Positions 1-8,163 of a stretch of 64,000 nt of DNA are shown here, one piece after another (position 1 is the stretch's first letter; every line of letters starts with the position of its first letter). The notes below the pieces were generated by a model. That model was given only the letters and a program-made list of their open reading frames with translations, was not told the origin of the DNA and did no database searches. Position numbers and translations under genes: made by a program. This DNA is from Aminobacter niigataensis (GTDB taxonomy: Bacteria; Pseudomonadota; Alphaproteobacteria; Rhizobiales; Rhizobiaceae): contig NZ_JACHOT010000006.1 of NCBI RefSeq assembly GCF_014200015.1, forward strand, positions 248,001-312,000, in the 5' to 3' direction.

Positions 1-222
1 GCGCGGCTCGCCAAGCCCCGGAAAGCGGGCAAAGCGCGTACCGCCGGTGCCCACGCCCCAGGACGGGATCGCGACGCCAAAGGCTTCTACCTTGGCGAGG
101 ATGGCATCGATGGCGATGCCGCGGCGGACGAGCTGCTCGCCAAGGGAAGCGTAGTCGGCGCGCAGGGTCTTCTCCCTGTTGGCATTGCTCCTTTCGACGG
201 AGTCGCCTGAAATCATATCCAT
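1..222 (-). CDS. rhaI: L-rhamnose catabolism isomerase, N-terminal part (cut by window edge)
   Basis: Only the first 74 codons lie in the window. The translation begins MDMISGDSVERSN and reaches the run IPSWGVGTGGTRFARFPG, which I recognise from the rhizobial/Pseudomonas type of L-rhamnose isomerase (TIM-barrel, distinct from E. coli RhaA). It should convert L-rhamnose to L-rhamnulose in the cytoplasm. A strong GAGGAGG precedes ATG 222; an in-frame ATG at 216 is the alternative start. It follows the HAD gene by 22 bases and appears to be the distal gene of the rha operon. The rest of the enzyme cannot be judged here. Confidence 0.8.
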   Translation of the reverse strand, partial: MDMISGDSVERSNANREKTLRADYASLGEQLVRRGIAIDAILAKVEAFGVAIPSWGVGTGGTRFARFPGLGEPR

Positions 223-244
223 CAAATCCTCCTCTTGCGCGGCC

Positions 245-1081
245 TCACCACGCAAATGTCCGCACAAGAAAGTCCGGGGTAGCGCCGTGCTCGGCGAACA
301 GCCGTTCCCGCTCGGCCGCGCTGCTCGTCTCGATCACACCGGTCATGACAAGGGCGGTCCGCAGCCCAGCCCCCTGCCCGCCTGATATGTCATGCTCGAT
401 GCTGTCGCCGACGCAGACGACGCGCGCCAGACCGGGATCGCCGAGCATTTCGAGCGCTGCGGCGTAGATCTCGGGAAACGGCTTGCCGATCCAGGTCACC
501 TCACCACCAAGTTCGGCGTAGAGCTCGGCGATGCGCCCCGCGCCGAAGCGCGGGCCAACCGAGGTCAGCATGATCTTGTCGGGATTGGTGCAGAGGCACC
601 TTGCGCCTCGCGCGACTGCAGGCTGGAGCAGCCGGCGATAATGGTCGAGGTCGTGGCGGTCGCCCTCGCTGGCTGAAAGCAGCACGATGTCGGCCTCTTC
701 GCCTGCGTCGACCAGCGTCAGCGGCAGGCCCTCGACCGCCGAGCGGTCGCCGTCGCGGGCGATGAGCAGGCAGCGGAGACCCGCTTCGCCGACGAGCTGC
801 TTTCGCAGGCTCTGCCAAGCGATTTCGCCCGAGGAGAGGAAAAAATCCCAGCTGCTGGGCACGAAGCCGAGCTTGCCCAGCCGCGCCTCGTTGGGCACCG
901 AACGCTTGCCCGAGTTGGACAAGAGCAGCGTGCGCTTGCCAGCCTCCTTCAGCTGCACCAGTGTCTCGACCGCGCCGGGATAGGGTGCCGTGCCGTCGTG
1001 CAGCACGCCGAACTGATCGAGGATGAATATCTCGAAGCGCTCGGCCAGTTCGCGAATACCTGAAAGCTGCTCGGCGGACAT
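245..1081 (-). CDS. HAD-superfamily hydrolase, class IIA (TIGR01459-like)
   Basis: The 278-residue protein carries HAD motif I as FILDQFGVLHDG near residues 20-31, motif II as LLLSNSGKR near 54-62, and a C-terminal GKPFPEIY...VVCVGDSIEHDI block typical of motifs III and IV. These fit the NagD-like subclass IIA with a mobile cap. It is probably a cytoplasmic sugar-phosphate phosphatase. ATG 1081 overlaps the stop of the upstream sugar kinase as TGATG and has GGGGGATC in front, so translation is likely coupled. Lying between a sugar kinase and rhaI, it may remove dead-end or excess sugar phosphates; the substrate is inference. Confidence 0.75.
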   Translation of the reverse strand: MSAEQLSGIRELAERFEIFILDQFGVLHDGTAPYPGAVETLVQLKEAGKRTLLLSNSGKRSVPNEARLGKLGFVPSSWDFFLSSGEIAWQSLRKQLVGEAGLRCLLIARDGDRSAVEGLPLTLVDAGEEADIVLLSASEGDRHDLDHYRRLLQPAVARGARCLCTNPDKIMLTSVGPRFGAGRIAELYAELGGEVTWIGKPFPEIYAAALEMLGDPGLARVVCVGDSIEHDISGGQGAGLRTALVMTGVIETSSAAERERLFAEHGATPDFLVRTFAW

Positions 1082-2358
1082 CAAAGATCCCCCACCGATT
1101 CAAGGCCGATCAGCGCAAGCCGGGCGGTACCGGCTGCCGCCTCCTGGGAATACGCCGGCAGGAACGGCACGCCGAGCTTGTGCCGGCGGATGGCGGTCCA
1201 GGCAGGGTTTGCGGCACCGCCGCCGAGACTACGGATAGAATGCAGCGGCGGTGCGCCAAGCTCGGTCAACCTGTCGTAGCCAAGCTTCTCGATGGCCGAG
1301 ATGCCTTCGAGCATGGCCTTCAGGAAGTCGGCATCGTCTGCAGGACGGGGCTCCAGACGTGGCGCCCAGGCCGGATCAAGCACTGGGAAGCGTTCGCCCG
1401 GTTCGAGCAACGGGTAGAAGTCGAGGCCAGTCGAGATATCTGCGTCGATGCCGTTCGACATCCGCGCGATCTCGTCGGTCGAGAAGAAATGTGCCAGCAC
1501 CTTGCCGCCGCTGTTGGAAGCGCCGCCGGCGAGCCACATGCCGTTGATGCGGTGGCTGTAGATGCCGAAGTCGGGCGCGAAGATGGGCCGGTCGCAAAGC
1601 AGCTTGAGCGTCAGCGTCGAGCCCAGAGCCGTGACGCCATCGCCCGGCCTGTCGGCGCCGGTCGCCAGGAACGAGGCGCAGCCGTCGGTGGTGCCGGCAA
1701 TGATCTCGACCTCCTCGCTCAGTCCGAAGGTGCTGGCCATCTCCGGCGCGATGGTCTCAATCGGCGCGCCCGGAGCCACGACGCGCGGCAGAAGCTCGGT
1801 TCGGAGTCCGGTCGCGGCGATCCACTCCGGCCAGTGTCGGTCGATCGGGTCGTAGCCGGTCTTCAGCGCGTTGTTTTCGTCGGTCGTGCCGAAATGACCG
1901 GCGAGCCGGCCCGCGATCCAGTCAGCCTGGTGCAGGATTTTTGTCACCCCCGGCACCGACTGGAAGACCAGCGCCTTGGCAAGCCCGGAGGTGGCGCCGT
2001 GGGCACCGCTTTCGGCCAGGATGACGGCAGCGATGCGGGCAAGCAGCGCGGCATCGCTGACCTTGTCGTCATACATCAGCGGCTCGGCGAGCGGCGTTCC
2101 ATCGACATCGACCGGCAGCAGCGTGCCGGAGGTGGCGTCGACGGCAATCGCATGGACCCAGGCGCGGTCGACCTTGGCAAGCACTGCGCGCAATGCCGCT
2201 TCGACCGCCTGCCACCAGATCCTTGGCTCGCGCCGGCTGGCGCCGAAATCCGCGAGCCTTGCCGCCCCTTGCGCCACGATCTCGAAGTCAGGCGTCATGG
2301 CCACGGCGCGGGCGCCTGACGTGCCGAGGTCGATGCCGATGGCAAGCGGGGTGTTCAT
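1081..2358 (-). CDS. FGGY-family carbohydrate kinase (second kinase of the locus)
   Basis: The 425-residue protein has the FGGY phosphate-binding loop GIDLGTSGARAV at residues 8-19, a central GTTDGCASFLATGA segment and a C-terminal GGGAANPAWTAIR segment that fits the adenosine-binding region. It resembles ribulokinase/xylulokinase-type members rather than rhamnulokinase. It would phosphorylate a ketose with ATP. Its start lies one base after the aldolase stop (TGAGATG). The locus already has RhaK at 8160-9569, so this enzyme probably serves a second sugar or intermediate; no specific substrate can be read from sequence. Confidence 0.8.
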   Translation of the reverse strand: MNTPLAIGIDLGTSGARAVAMTPDFEIVAQGAARLADFGASRREPRIWWQAVEAALRAVLAKVDRAWVHAIAVDATSGTLLPVDVDGTPLAEPLMYDDKVSDAALLARIAAVILAESGAHGATSGLAKALVFQSVPGVTKILHQADWIAGRLAGHFGTTDENNALKTGYDPIDRHWPEWIAATGLRTELLPRVVAPGAPIETIAPEMASTFGLSEEVEIIAGTTDGCASFLATGADRPGDGVTALGSTLTLKLLCDRPIFAPDFGIYSHRINGMWLAGGASNSGGKVLAHFFSTDEIARMSNGIDADISTGLDFYPLLEPGERFPVLDPAWAPRLEPRPADDADFLKAMLEGISAIEKLGYDRLTELGAPPLHSIRSLGGGAANPAWTAIRRHKLGVPFLPAYSQEAAAGTARLALIGLESVGDL

Positions 2359-2359
2359 C

Positions 2360-3421
2360 TCAAGCGGTCTTCTTGGTGGCGGCCCTGCGGGCCAGGTCCT
2401 GCCGGTACTTTTCGGCGTCCCAATCGGTCAGTTGGAGGTGCTCCTCAAGCGTCAGAACTCGCACCGGCGCGGCTTCCTGCACACGCGCCAGCACATCGGC
2501 AAGGCAGCGGGCCATGGCGTCGGCACCCGGCGTCGCGTCGTCGCGCATCAGGATGCCCTCGCCGGGAAACAGGATCGAGACCGGCGATGCGCTCACGCGT
2601 GCGATCACGGCAGCGACGTCTTCGCCGTCCTTCGCGATGGCCGAGCCAACTCCGAGGAAGATCACATGGTCGGGATAGAGGCTGCCTTTCGCGGCCAGGG
2701 CCGTGCTTACGGGATCCGTTGCAACTGAGTGGGCCACCTCGGACTGCGGAAGCCGGTAGCCGGTGCCGGCGGCGAGTTGGACAAGCCGGTCCAGACGAGG
2801 CCCGGATGCGGCGCGCGGTACGATCCGCAGCCTCGCCTTGACATCGTCGAGCAAGGCTTCGGCCTTGGCGACCGTTTCAGCCGCAACGACCAGCCCGTGA
2901 TTGGCGAGGACCAGCACATCCGGCCGCTGGGTGCGATGTTCAGCAATGGCGAGCGCAAGCGGCAGGCCTGGCCGCGCATAGGGCACATAAGCCCAATTGA
3001 GCCCGGCAAGACGCGGGCCGACCTGTTCGATACAGTCGCTGCGCACGGCATGGGCGATGGTGTCGACACAGTGGACGTGCAGCACGACACGCTGCGGCAT
3101 CAGCGCGTGTACAGTTGTCTCGATCGACGGGCGCAAGCCGGACCTGTTGAGAGGCGCAATCGTGAACTGATGCGCCTGCTCGGCAGCGGGATCGATCGCT
3201 TCGACCGCAGCAATCAACGGCGCCATCTCCACCGGCACCATGATGTCGCGCTCCAGCGCATGCGCCAGCCAGGTGCCGGACGCCTTAATCCAGAGCGTGC
3301 CGCCGACCTTGAGAGACGTGTTGCCGCCGGCGCCTTGCGTCAGCAGCGGGTCGCTACCGATACGGGCCGACACGGCTTTCAGCTCTTCGAGTTCGGCTTG
3401 CCAGCCGGCCGATTCTGGCAT
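2360..3421 (-). CDS. Long class II aldolase (zinc-dependent), substrate unknown
   Basis: The 353-residue protein has the class II aldolase/adducin fold signature GAGGNTSLK, LWIKASGTWLA near residues 40-50, and the metal-site run VVLHVHCVDTIAHA near 125-140. It is longer than FucA or AraD (about 215-230) and resembles the N-terminal half of RhaD without the dehydrogenase domain. ATG 3421 is preferred because GAAGGGA precedes it; ATG 3439 is possible. With the adjacent FGGY kinase it makes a phosphorylate-then-cleave pair for a ketose phosphate. Rhamnulose-1-phosphate, fuculose-1-phosphate or a pentulose phosphate are all conceivable. Confidence 0.75.
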   Translation of the reverse strand: MPESAGWQAELEELKAVSARIGSDPLLTQGAGGNTSLKVGGTLWIKASGTWLAHALERDIMVPVEMAPLIAAVEAIDPAAEQAHQFTIAPLNRSGLRPSIETTVHALMPQRVVLHVHCVDTIAHAVRSDCIEQVGPRLAGLNWAYVPYARPGLPLALAIAEHRTQRPDVLVLANHGLVVAAETVAKAEALLDDVKARLRIVPRAASGPRLDRLVQLAAGTGYRLPQSEVAHSVATDPVSTALAAKGSLYPDHVIFLGVGSAIAKDGEDVAAVIARVSASPVSILFPGEGILMRDDATPGADAMARCLADVLARVQEAAPVRVLTLEEHLQLTDWDAEKYRQDLARRAATKKTA

Positions 3422-3449
3422 GGCGTTTTTCCCTTCCATTGCAGTGGCG

Positions 3450-3482
3450 GAGCTGGCCGGCGGTGATGTCGCCGGCCAGCTC
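3450..3482 (-). other. Perfect 12-bp stem-loop between rhaS and aldolase gene
   Basis: GAGCTGGCCGGC at 3450-3461 is exactly complementary to 3471-3482 with a nine-base loop. There is no T-run, so mRNA stabilisation or differential expression of the upstream binding-protein gene is as likely as termination. Confidence 0.55.
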
Positions 3483-3494
3483 CGAGAATTGGAA

Positions 3495-3512
3495 AGACGC
3501 GCGAGCGCGTCT
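3495..3512 (-). terminator. Hairpin after rhaS, possible partial terminator
   Basis: AGACGCGC/GCGCGTCT arms (3495-3502 and 3505-3512) begin 14 bases after the rhaS stop, and the minus strand then reads TTTCC. The T-run is short, so readthrough into the aldolase-kinase-HAD-rhaI genes is expected. Confidence 0.4.
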
Positions 3513-3525
3513 CCCGTTTTCGACC

Positions 3526-4632
3526 TCAGAAGTCGAAGTTGCCGATGTTGTCCTTGTTGAAGACGGTCGGCGCGCCGAGCAGGATCTCCGAGCCGTTGAT
3601 GACGGAGAGATCGCCGAGCTTGCCGGCCTTCACCGAGGTCGCGCCCGATGCCAGCGTGCCGTCGGCTGTCGCGCGCAGAACGTAGGCCGCGGCATAGCCG
3701 AGGTCGACAGGGTTCCACAGAACCACCGACTTGACGCAGCCGGCGCCGACATAGGGCTTCATCGCGTTCGGCGTAGCGAGGCCGACAACGGCGACGCTGC
3801 CGCATTTCTTGGCCTGGGTCACGGCGTCGGCAGCGGCCGGCGTCGCCACGCTGGTCATGCCGAAGATGCCCTTGAGCTCGTCGCCATACTTGTTGATGAG
3901 CGTGTTCGACTGGTTGAAGGACAGGATGTTGTCTTCCTGCGCCTCGACCGTCTCGAGCCACTTCATCTTGGGATGGCACTTGGCCTGGTAGGCGGCCATC
4001 TCGGCGATCCAGCGTGCCTGGTTCGGCGTGGTGAAGGTCGAGGTGACGATGGCAAACGCACCCTCGTCGCCGATTTCGGCGGCCATCGAGTCGACCATCG
4101 CCTTGGCGATGCCGTTGAACTCGGCCTGGTTGACGAACCACTGGCGGGCGTCAGGCGTCGAGTTGGCATCATAGCCGACGACGTTGATGCCGGCGGCGAG
4201 CGCCTTCTTCAACACCGGGGCAATGGCGACCGGGTCGTTGGCGGCGAACAGGATGCCGTCGACACCTGACGTGATGTAGTTGTCGATCAGCGTGACCTGG
4301 TCGTCGATGTTGGCCTTGGACGGACCGTCTGTCTTGGCGTCCATCGAGCCCATTTCCTTGGCCGCGTCGGCGATGCCCTTGGACGTGGCATTGAAGTAGC
4401 CGATGCCGATAAGCTTGGGCACGTCGACGACCTTGATCGTCTTGCCCTTGCGGTCGGGCGCATTGGTCGGCTGGCCGCCATCGTAAGGCTTGGCCGCCGC
4501 GGTGGCCGGGGTGGCGTCACAGGCCAGCGGGTTGGTGGGCAGGTCGTCGCCGCCCGTCCAGACGGACTGGGCATGGCTGAGGCTTGTCGAGATGGACAAG
4601 GCCAAAAGCGCAGAAAACACTATTTTACGCAT
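3526..4632 (-). CDS. rhaS: Sugar ABC transporter periplasmic binding protein (rhamnose type)
   Basis: The 368-residue protein begins MRKIVFSALLALSIS and has a signal peptide ending near SLSHAQS. The mature part is a periplasmic-binding-protein type 1 fold with motifs such as IGIGYFNATSKGI, GVDGILFAANDP and VVGYDANS, as in RhaS, LsrB and RbsB. ATG 4632 follows GGAGG by about five bases; the longer frame to 4644 begins with TTG and lacks a good site. It would deliver L-rhamnose to the RhaTPQ transporter. Its position last among the transporter genes, followed by two hairpins, suits an abundant binding protein. Confidence 0.85.
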   Translation of the reverse strand: MRKIVFSALLALSISTSLSHAQSVWTGGDDLPTNPLACDATPATAAAKPYDGGQPTNAPDRKGKTIKVVDVPKLIGIGYFNATSKGIADAAKEMGSMDAKTDGPSKANIDDQVTLIDNYITSGVDGILFAANDPVAIAPVLKKALAAGINVVGYDANSTPDARQWFVNQAEFNGIAKAMVDSMAAEIGDEGAFAIVTSTFTTPNQARWIAEMAAYQAKCHPKMKWLETVEAQEDNILSFNQSNTLINKYGDELKGIFGMTSVATPAAADAVTQAKKCGSVAVVGLATPNAMKPYVGAGCVKSVVLWNPVDLGYAAAYVLRATADGTLASGATSVKAGKLGDLSVINGSEILLGAPTVFNKDNIGNFDF

Positions 4633-4691
4633 TCCATCCTCCAATTGATCGTCCGGACACTTTAGAGCGGCAGTGAAGGACGTTTCTCTCC

Positions 4692-5639
4692 CTAGGTTCG
4701 AGTGCCGCTCCTCTCGAAGAGGTTGCTGGCGAGGATCGCCAGAATAAGAACGGCGCCGATCAGCATGATCGTGCCGTCACCCTTGACGCCGGCAAGCGAC
4801 AGGCCGTTCTTCAGCGCCTGGATCAGGCACAGGCCGATGATCGTGCCGACGATCGTGCCGCGCCCGCCGAAGATCGAGGTGCCGCCAAGCACCACGGCAG
4901 TGATGGCGTCGAGCTCGATGCCGGTGCCCATGTCGGAGCGCGTGGTCGAAACCCGCGACACGAAGATGACGGCGGCAACCGCAGCTGCGAAGCCCGAGGC
5001 GGTGTAGAGGGCAAGCTTGGTCTTTTCGACCGACAGGCCGGAGAAGCGGCTGGCGACCTCGTTGGAGCCCACGGCGTAGACCGTACGGCCCCAGGTCGTG
5101 TAGGCGAGGATGATCGAAGCGACGACAGCTGCGAAAAACAGGATCCACAGCTGCGTCGGCACGCCGAGCACGTCCTGCTGGCCAAGCACGTAGAACCATT
5201 CGGGGTAGCCGCGCACCGAGCGCGCCTGGCTGATGCCTTCGGCAAGACCGCGATAGAGTGCCAGCGTCGCCAGCGTTGCGATCAGCGGCGGCACGCGGAA
5301 CCGCGTGATGATGACGCCGTTGACGAAGCCGGCAAAGGTACCGGCGGCAATCGCAGCAGTTGCTGCCACCGGCAGCGGCAGGCCGACATTCTGCCAGAAC
5401 ACGCCGGTCAGGATGGCGGTGAGGCCGAGGATCGAGCCGACAGACAGGTCGATGCCGCCGGTGGCGATGACGAAGGTCATGGCAATGGCAATCAGACCGA
5501 TCTCGGTCATCAGCCGGCCCTGGTTGAGCAGGTTGTCGACGGTGAAGAAGCGGTCCGACTGGAAGGACAGCACGATCAGGACGACGACCAGCAGCAGTGC
5601 CAGCAAGGTCTCGTGGCGGATGAGGGATTTCACGTTCAT
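4692..5639 (-). CDS. rhaQ: Sugar ABC transporter permease
   Basis: The 315-residue inner-membrane protein is rich in hydrophobic segments and carries the RbsC/LsrD-family block GGIDLSVGSILGL near residues 56-68 and the C-terminal AVVLGGTSIFGGRGT motif. ATG 5639 is the start that gives a normal N-terminus (MNVKSLIRHE); the frame extends upstream only as an arginine-rich non-membrane stretch. It begins 11 bases after the stop of the preceding permease. Assignment as RhaQ rests on operon position next to RhaP, RhaT and RhaS. Confidence 0.82.
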   Translation of the reverse strand: MNVKSLIRHETLLALLLVVVLIVLSFQSDRFFTVDNLLNQGRLMTEIGLIAIAMTFVIATGGIDLSVGSILGLTAILTGVFWQNVGLPLPVAATAAIAAGTFAGFVNGVIITRFRVPPLIATLATLALYRGLAEGISQARSVRGYPEWFYVLGQQDVLGVPTQLWILFFAAVVASIILAYTTWGRTVYAVGSNEVASRFSGLSVEKTKLALYTASGFAAAVAAVIFVSRVSTTRSDMGTGIELDAITAVVLGGTSIFGGRGTIVGTIIGLCLIQALKNGLSLAGVKGDGTIMLIGAVLILAILASNLFERSGTRT

Positions 5640-5650
5640 CTCGCAGACCC

Positions 5651-6652
5651 TCAGCTTCTGCCGCGCCGGCGCAGCATATCGGCCAGCACGGTCGCCAGGA
5701 TCAGCAGCCCGATCACGGCGCGCAGCCAATAGGCCGAGACGTTGACGAAGATCAGCGCCGAACCGATGGTGGCGAACAGGATGGTCGCCAGCGTCGAGCC
5801 GATCACCGTGCCCGAACCGCCGAGAATCGACACGCCGCCGATGACGGCGGCGGTGATGACGGTGAGTTCCAGGTTTGGCGGAACCGTCGACTGGATGACC
5901 TGCAACTGGGTGGCGAACAGGATGGTCGCGAGGCCGGCAAAAGCACCGTGGATGACGAAGACGGCGACGATGCGGCGGGCGATCGGGATGCCGGTCGCAA
6001 GGGCTGCCTCGGCATTACCGCCGATGGCGTAGAGCGAGCGGCCGAAGGCGGTGTAGCGCATCCACAGTGCCGCAAGCGCTGTCAGCACGACCATGAATAC
6101 GAGCGGCACGGGCAGGCCGAGAACCTGCTTCTGGGCGATCAGGTAGGCGGACGGCAGGTCGGTGATCCAGGTACCGCCAGTGACACTGATCAGGCCGCCG
6201 CGCAGGATGGACAGCGCGCCGAGCGTCACCACAATGGACGGTATGCGGGCATAGGCGACGAGGATGCCTATGATGGCGTTGATCGCCATGCCGACCAGGA
6301 CCGGTGCCAGCCAGGCGAACCAGATCGGGTAACCGGCGACCGCCAGCGTGCCCGAGATCGTCGCCAGCACGCCGATCAATGCGCCGACCGAAACGTCGAT
6401 ATTGCCGGTGACGATGACCATCGCCATGCCGATGGCTGCGACGGCGATATAGGCATTACCCGAGAAGATGGTGGTGAGGTTGTTGGCGCTGATAAAGCGC
6501 GGATTGACCATCGTCACCACGGCGAACAGGACGACGATGGCGGCAAGCACCACGATCTCCTGGCCGTATTCGGCGAACAGCCGCTTGAAGAACCCGGGGC
6601 GCTGGGGTGCCGAGCGCGAACGGGCAGTCGCTTCGACTGTCGTCGTCATCAT
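5651..6652 (-). CDS. rhaP: Sugar ABC transporter permease
   Basis: The 333-residue membrane protein has the same family signatures as its neighbour: TGNIDVSVGALIGVLA near residues 82-97 and AAVIGGVSILGGSGT near 262-276. A cytoplasmic N-terminus of about 25 residues precedes the first membrane segment. Its ATG overlaps the stop of the ATPase gene (ATGA), implying translational coupling. It should form a heterodimeric channel with the next permease. The name follows the rhizobial rha order and could be exchanged with rhaQ. Confidence 0.82.
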   Translation of the reverse strand: MMTTTVEATARSRSAPQRPGFFKRLFAEYGQEIVVLAAIVVLFAVVTMVNPRFISANNLTTIFSGNAYIAVAAIGMAMVIVTGNIDVSVGALIGVLATISGTLAVAGYPIWFAWLAPVLVGMAINAIIGILVAYARIPSIVVTLGALSILRGGLISVTGGTWITDLPSAYLIAQKQVLGLPVPLVFMVVLTALAALWMRYTAFGRSLYAIGGNAEAALATGIPIARRIVAVFVIHGAFAGLATILFATQLQVIQSTVPPNLELTVITAAVIGGVSILGGSGTVIGSTLATILFATIGSALIFVNVSAYWLRAVIGLLILATVLADMLRRRGRS

Positions 6653-8163
6653 GCGGCCTCCCCGGTGCGATGCGCGGTCATTGCTGCACCGACGCGCTCC
6701 GGTGTCGCTTCTGCACGGGCGATCTCGCCGGTGATGCGGCCGCCGCTGATCACCAGGACGCGGTCACTCATGCCCAGCACCTCAGGCAGTTCGCTGGAGA
6801 TCATGATGATGGCCACGCCCTGCTTCACCAGTTCCCCCATGATCGTATGGATCTCGGCCTTGGCGCCGACATCGACCCCTCGGGTCGGCTCGTCGAGGAT
6901 CAGCACCTTGGGCATTGTCTCCAGCCATTTGGCGATGACCACCTTCTGCTGATTGCCGCCCGAGAGCTCGCCGACCGGCTGGCCGATGTTGCGACAGCGG
7001 ATGCTGAGCCGCTTAACCGCGTCGAGCGCGCGCTGCGCTTCTTCGCCGGCCTTGATGAAGATGCCCGACGACAACCGCTCGATGGTCGCCATCGACACGT
7101 TCTTGCGGATGGCCATGGATTTCACCAGCCCCTGCTGGCCGCGATCCTCCGGCACATAGGCAATGCCCAGATCGCGCGCCTGGCGCGGCGATCCGATACG
7201 AACCACTTTGCCGTCCATGGCGATTTCACCAGAGGTTGCCGGCGTCATGCCGAACAGCGTCAGCGCCAGCTCGGTGCGGCCGCTGCCGACGAGGCCGGCA
7301 ATACCGAGGATCTCGCCACGCCGCAGATCGAAGGAGATGTCGCGCACGTGGCGGCCGTGATTGAGGTTCGTCACCCGAAGAACGGTCTCGCCGATGGTTG
7401 CGTCGGCCTTGGGGAACAGGCTCTCGATCGAACGGCCGACCATCATCGAGACCAGTTGGTTCTCGTCGACCTCGCCGATGTCCCTGGTGGCGACATGGGC
7501 GCCGTCGCGCAGCACCGTCACCCGGTCGGCAAGCGCAAAGATCTCGGACATGCGATGGCTGACATAGACGATGCCGACACCGCGCTCGCGTAACTGCCTG
7601 ACGATCATCATGAGCCGCTGCACGTCGGATTCGACCAGCGATGCGGTCGGCTCGTCCATGATCAGGATGCGGGCATTCTTGCTCAGCGCCTTGGCGATCT
7701 CGACACGCTGGCGCTGGGCGACCGACAGGCTGAGCACCTTGGCATCGACGTCGAGATCGTAGGTGTCGAGCTGGTCGAGCAGGTCGCGGGTGCGGCGGCG
7801 CACTTCGGCCCAGTCGATGATACCCAAAGCTGTACGCGGATAGTTGCCGAGGAACACGTTTTCAGCCACCGACAGCTCAGGAAAAAGCAGCAACTCCTGA
7901 TAGACGGTGGCGATGCCTACCGCGGCCGCATCGCGCGTCGAGGAGAACTTCACTTCCTTGCCGCCAACCATGATGGTTCCGGCATCAGGTGTGTAGAGAC
8001 CCGACATCATCTTGATGAGCGTCGACTTGCCGGCCCCGTTCTCTCCCAGAAGCGCGTGCACCTCGCCGGGACGGACGTCGAAATCCACTTCCTTGAGCAC
8101 CTTCACCCCGCCGAAGGATTTCGACATGCCGGTGAGGCTGACATAGGCGGTCGGATTGCTCAC
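6649..8163 (-). CDS. rhaT: Sugar ABC transporter ATP-binding protein, two ATPase domains
   Basis: The 504-residue protein has tandem nucleotide-binding domains typical of monosaccharide importers. The first has Walker A GENGAGKST at 40-48 and Walker B ILIMDEPTASL. The second lacks a full Walker A but keeps LSGGNQQKV and VLILDEPTRGVDVGAK, as is normal for RbsA/MglA relatives. Translation starts at GTG 8163, whose last bases form GTGA with the rhaK stop; GAGGGCGAG lies upstream. It powers uptake through RhaP and RhaQ. Here the ATPase precedes the permeases and the binding protein comes last. Confidence 0.87.
   Translation of the reverse strand: MSNPTAYVSLTGMSKSFGGVKVLKEVDFDVRPGEVHALLGENGAGKSTLIKMMSGLYTPDAGTIMVGGKEVKFSSTRDAAAVGIATVYQELLLFPELSVAENVFLGNYPRTALGIIDWAEVRRRTRDLLDQLDTYDLDVDAKVLSLSVAQRQRVEIAKALSKNARILIMDEPTASLVESDVQRLMMIVRQLRERGVGIVYVSHRMSEIFALADRVTVLRDGAHVATRDIGEVDENQLVSMMVGRSIESLFPKADATIGETVLRVTNLNHGRHVRDISFDLRRGEILGIAGLVGSGRTELALTLFGMTPATSGEIAMDGKVVRIGSPRQARDLGIAYVPEDRGQQGLVKSMAIRKNVSMATIERLSSGIFIKAGEEAQRALDAVKRLSIRCRNIGQPVGELSGGNQQKVVIAKWLETMPKVLILDEPTRGVDVGAKAEIHTIMGELVKQGVAIIMISSELPEVLGMSDRVLVISGGRITGEIARAEATPERVGAAMTAHRTGEAA

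Noticed and set aside
1180-2319. Long plus-strand frame opposite the FGGY kinase gene
   Set aside because: It is a GC-rich antisense shadow with arginine/glutamine-rich sequence and no domain; the minus-strand kinase has clear motifs.
4633-4644. TTG start four codons upstream of rhaS ATG
   Set aside because: The GGAGG that serves ATG 4632 lies inside this extension, so the shorter start is better supported.
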